A stretch of DNA of 26,575 nt from Planctomicrobium sp. (GTDB lineage: Bacteria > Planctomycetota > Planctomycetia > Planctomycetales > Planctomycetaceae), in contig JAJDEL010000207.1 of assembly GCA_029259835.1 (NCBI GenBank), positions 1-26,575 of the forward strand. The letters are read 5' to 3'. Positions 23,837 through 26,575 of the stretch are shown here, piece after piece. The position numbers and the translations under genes are program-made. The notes below the pieces were generated by a model. That model did not search any database and had not been told where the DNA came from. It saw only the letters and a list, made by a program, of their open reading frames with translations. Every line of letters starts with the position of its first letter. Position 1 is the first letter of the stretch.

Positions 23837-24634
23837 ATGAAAACCATCCGACTTCGTATCGCCTACGATGGCACCGACTATGCCGGTTGGCAGATTCAAC
23901 CGAATCAAATCACGGTTCAAGGTGAAGTCGAAAAGGCTATCGAGGAACTGACTGGACAACGCATCAGCATCCTTTGTGCTGGGCGGACTGATTCTGGAGT
24001 CCACGCATTAGGACAAGTTGCGAGCTTTCGGAGTGACTTTAATATCCCGCCCAATCGTTGGCGTCCGGCGTTGCAATCAAAGTTGCCGGCGGAAATTGTG
24101 ATTCTTGAATCGAATGAAGTTCCAGAAGATTTCCATGCGACCTTCTCGGCGAAATCGAAACGGTATCGCTATGTAATTTACAACAGCGTTGCAGACCATC
24201 CGTTCTGGCGACGATTCGTCTGGCGAATCAGTCAAAACCTTGATGCCGAAGCAATGCACGATGCAGCACAAACTCTAATTGGAAAGCACGACTTCCGCTG
24301 CTTTGAATCGCACTGGCCGAACAAGGCAACAAGCGTCCGCACGATTTCTAAGCTCTCAATCCATCGAATGTCGGACTGGAACCTGTGGTCGCCAGAACAC
24401 ACGAGCGATCAGCGAAGTGAGACACGCAGCGAATTTATTTGTCTTGAAATTGAAGCCGACGGGTTCCTCTACAACATGGTTCGCACGATCACCGGAACGC
24501 TCGTCAATGTCGGGCGCGGGACTTGGGAGAAGTCGGATGTCGAACGAATTTTGCAAGCTCAAGATCGAAAGATTGCAGGCGGCACCGCACCTGCCTGCGG
24601 ACTGTACCTGGCTCAGGTGTACTACGACGTATAG
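23837..24634 (+). CDS. truA: tRNA pseudouridine synthase A
   Basis: A 265-residue TruA, normal length. It converts uridines at positions 38-40 of tRNA anticodon stems to pseudouridine. The N-terminal motif IAYDGTDYAGWQIQP is followed by VQGEVEKAI and the catalytic-site motif GRTDSGVHALGQVASF with the nucleophile D52. The second domain contains SKRYRYVIYN, HDFRCFESH and the C-terminal FLYNMVRTITGTLVNVGRG and GLYLAQVYYD, all family hallmarks. The start ATG at 23837 gives the standard N-terminus (MKTIRLRIAYDG). The 3' end overlaps the convergent NUDIX gene by 13 bases. Confidence 0.98.
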   Translation: MKTIRLRIAYDGTDYAGWQIQPNQITVQGEVEKAIEELTGQRISILCAGRTDSGVHALGQVASFRSDFNIPPNRWRPALQSKLPAEIVILESNEVPEDFHATFSAKSKRYRYVIYNSVADHPFWRRFVWRISQNLDAEAMHDAAQTLIGKHDFRCFESHWPNKATSVRTISKLSIHRMSDWNLWSPEHTSDQRSETRSEFICLEIEADGFLYNMVRTITGTLVNVGRGTWEKSDVERILQAQDRKIAGGTAPACGLYLAQVYYDV

Positions 24635-25155
24635 AGCGAGAGAATTCCCAGTGCGGCGTAAATTTTCGGGTCAACGCAGGTTTTTGTCGTCTCTTTTCGT
24701 TTGAGCCAGGCCGCAATTTTGTTCAGCGGAATGACATGAACCTTAATATCTTCGGTCTCATCACCCCCACCGGCTTCGATTTGCACAACGTTGCGGACGA
24801 GGTAGAAGTCAATCATTTCTGTCGTCATTCCTGCCGAACTTGGACCGGAGAAGATGTATTCGAAATTGACTCCGACAAATCCGGTCTCTTCAATCAGTTC
24901 TCGCTTGGCAGCCAGTTCAAACGATTCGTTCTCTTCTCCAGAAATGTCGCCTGCAAGTCCGGCAGGGAGGTCGACAACTTTCTTCTGAACAGGCGGTCGA
25001 AACTGCTCGGTTAGCACAAGTTCGTCCTTCTCAGTCACAGCAACAACAGCGACCACACCAGAACCACGAGCGCGAGAAGCAAATTCCCAGCCTCCACGCT
25101 GTTGCAATCTCAGATGGTTCCCTTCATATAATGACTCAAGCTTCGTGCGCGCCAT
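24622..25155 (-). CDS. NUDIX hydrolase, ADP-ribose pyrophosphatase-like
   Basis: A 177-residue NUDIX protein of the ADP-ribose pyrophosphatase/NudF-like type. The Nudix box core RELIEETG is at 85-92, preceded by E77 at canonical spacing; the first glycine of the box is displaced (I71 occupies that position, with G69 and G73 nearby). Upstream, LTEQFRPPVQKKVVDLPAGLAGD matches the conserved RxPV...ElPAG pattern of ADP-ribose hydrolases, and SSAGMTTEMIDFYLV follows the box. It probably cleaves ADP-ribose or a related nucleoside diphosphate derivative. The ATG at 25155 is well placed. Divergent from the thiE-type gene (115 bases) and convergent with truA. Confidence 0.92.
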   Translation of the reverse strand: MARTKLESLYEGNHLRLQQRGGWEFASRARGSGVVAVVAVTEKDELVLTEQFRPPVQKKVVDLPAGLAGDISGEENESFELAAKRELIEETGFVGVNFEYIFSGPSSAGMTTEMIDFYLVRNVVQIEAGGGDETEDIKVHVIPLNKIAAWLKRKETTKTCVDPKIYAALGILSLYTS

Positions 25156-25270
25156 AGTGTTTCAACCTTCTGTGCTTTCACGTTGAACAAAGAAACCACC
25201 CAAAAGCTATTGTAGAGATTCAAAGTTCCCAGCCGAAAGGGCTGATCAAACAATCTTGCTGAAGCCCAAG

Positions 25271-26575
25271 ATGAATACCGAAGAGACCTCCAAATATTTT
25301 GACCGAAAACTGACGCAAGGTGCGCGGCGGATACTGGAACGTTTTCACCTGCGAGTTGAGGAACTTCTCGTCAGCGGTGCCTCACCTTATCGCCTGTTGC
25401 TACAGGAATTGTTTCACGAAGAAAATCAGGCGACAGAAATTGTTGGTCTGCAACAGGAACATGTCACAACAATCGAAATCGTCGATGTAGAAGATGATCA
25501 CTCGCAAACCCTGAAAGTCACAGAATGGCAAACTGTGCTGCTGCGGCATGCAGATCGATACGCGATCAGCAGTTCGGTCGAAGCAACAACAGGTACCGAA
25601 CATTTGCTCCTGGCAGCCTTGGAACTCGATGAATGGACGCGAAGTTTTTTCAGCGGTCATGGAGTTCTTCTGGACGATCTCACAGCGGAAATCTGTCCAC
25701 CAGAATCTGAACTGCTCCTTGGCGACGCCGAACCGATTCGTGTGAAACCTGCCGGCGTCGGTGCGATTGATGAACCGACGCTCCACCGCATTCTCGACGC
25801 ATCCGCAAACCGTTGCCGGGAAGGACTTCGCGTTGTCGAGGACTTCGTCCGATTCAGTCTGGACGATTCCTTCCTATCGCGATCACTCAAAGAGTTGCGG
25901 CATCAAATCACTACGACTCTTAAGCATCTGCGACAGGAAAGGTGGGTCTCGTCACGAGACACCACCCACGATGTCGGCACGACGACATCAACTCAATCCG
26001 AAGTCTTTCGAGGAACTCCGGTCGACGTCGTTCGTGCCAACATGAAGCGAACCGAAGAAGCACTGCGGAGCCTTGAGGAGTACGGCAAGCTCATCGATGC
26101 CGAACTGAGCGGTCGCCTCGAACAGTCTCGTTATCTCTTCTACACGATTGAGAAAGCGATCGAGACAAACCTGACAAGCCGTGAACGGTTGGCGGACCGC
26201 CGACTCTATCTTCTCGTTTCCGCCAACAATTGCCGTTACGGGATTGAAACAACCGTCCGAGACACGATCGCGAAAGGAGTTGATATCGTACAACTTCGCG
26301 AAAAATCACTGCCGGACCGTCAGTTGATCGATTTAGCGAAACACGTCAGAGAGTGGACATACGAGCACGATGCGTTGATGATCGTCAATGACCGCCCAGA
26401 TATCGCGATTGCCTGCAATGCCGATGGAGTTCACCTGGGGCAAGATGACATGGCGATTCACGAAGCCCGCAAGATCGCTGGCAGCCGGATTTTGATTGGA
26501 ATGTCCACTCACAACATCGATCAGGCGAAAGAAGCAATCTTCGCTGGAGCTGATTATCTAGGCGTGGGGCCAACG
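25271..26575 (+). CDS. thiE: Thiamine-phosphate synthase with N-terminal Clp-N-like and ThiD2 domains (3' end beyond window)
   Basis: The frame is open from ATG 25271 to the window end (435 codons). Residues ~311-435 are ThiE: RRLYLLVSANNC, GVDIVQLREKSL, IVNDRPDIAIACNADGVHLGQDD, IGMSTHN and GADYLGVGPT, the last motif being cut by the window edge. ThiE joins HMP-PP and thiazole phosphate to give thiamine phosphate. Residues ~171-290 match ThiD2, often fused ahead of ThiE: LHRILDASANRCREGLRVVEDFVRF, RDTTHDVGT, RANMKRTEEALRSLEEYGKL, SRYLFYTIEKAI. Residues ~1-140 look like a double Clp-N repeat: YRLLLQELFHEENQATEIV in the first half and GTEHLLLAALELDEW (from 108) in the second. That extra domain is unusual for ThiE. 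No strong Shine-Dalgarno was seen. Confidence 0.93.
   Translation, partial: MNTEETSKYFDRKLTQGARRILERFHLRVEELLVSGASPYRLLLQELFHEENQATEIVGLQQEHVTTIEIVDVEDDHSQTLKVTEWQTVLLRHADRYAISSSVEATTGTEHLLLAALELDEWTRSFFSGHGVLLDDLTAEICPPESELLLGDAEPIRVKPAGVGAIDEPTLHRILDASANRCREGLRVVEDFVRFSLDDSFLSRSLKELRHQITTTLKHLRQERWVSSRDTTHDVGTTTSTQSEVFRGTPVDVVRANMKRTEEALRSLEEYGKLIDAELSGRLEQSRYLFYTIEKAIETNLTSRERLADRRLYLLVSANNCRYGIETTVRDTIAKGVDIVQLREKSLPDRQLIDLAKHVREWTYEHDALMIVNDRPDIAIACNADGVHLGQDDMAIHEARKIAGSRILIGMSTHNIDQAKEAIFAGADYLGVGPT

Overview
This window reads as chromosomal DNA from a planctomycete (Planctomycetia-like). The evidence is the combination of a PSCyt1/DUF1549/DUF1553 protein, a DUF1559 prepilin-like protein, many short exported proteins of planctomycete-only type, and frequent GTG/TTG starts. 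No tRNA, rRNA, CRISPR array, insertion sequence or prophage signal was seen, and the window looks like ordinary vertically inherited chromosome. Both ends cut genes: the left-end gene (1-3009, minus) lacks its C-terminus and the right-end gene (25271-26575, plus) lacks its 3' end.

Layout. (1) 1-4728, minus strand: a cysteine-clustered exported protein, a DUF1559 pilin-like protein and a large cytochrome-c-type PSD1 protein, with a strong hairpin between the first two. (2) 4940-8816, minus: a probable hydroxyproline catabolic pair (proline racemase-family epimerase and a DadA-like FAD dehydrogenase overlapping by 4 bases), followed closely by a Ppx/GppA phosphatase with a C-terminal HD-like region. 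(3) 9160-16307: an envelope-protein block with a TolC-type outer membrane lipoprotein, a convergent LolA-like exported protein, two tandem paralogous exported proteins, and a lipoprotein ending in a DUF11 domain. (4) 16358-21443: a YkgJ-type cysteine-cluster protein, HflX GTPase, a KaiC/RecA-like ATPase, and a lipoprotein with a sulfatase-modifying-factor fold. (5) 21584-23511: an exported protein interrupted by a Gly-Gln repeat, and a two-TM membrane protein. (6) 23512-26575: an intergenic palindromic repeat module, TruA, a convergent NUDIX hydrolase, and a thiamine-phosphate synthase that starts with a Clp-N-like double repeat followed by ThiD2 and ThiE domains.

How the genes relate. Only a few functional links are supported: the epimerase and dehydrogenase should act in sequence on 4-hydroxyproline; HflX and the KaiC-like ATPase are probably cotranscribed; the block 9160-16307 is dominated by envelope proteins, and two of them share a domain. 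The most unusual items are the Clp-N/ThiD2/ThiE fusion, the tandem paralogs separated by two potentially mutually exclusive hairpins, and the Cys-cluster protein next to a pilin-like protein with a Met/His tract. All calls come from reading the sequence; no database search was possible.
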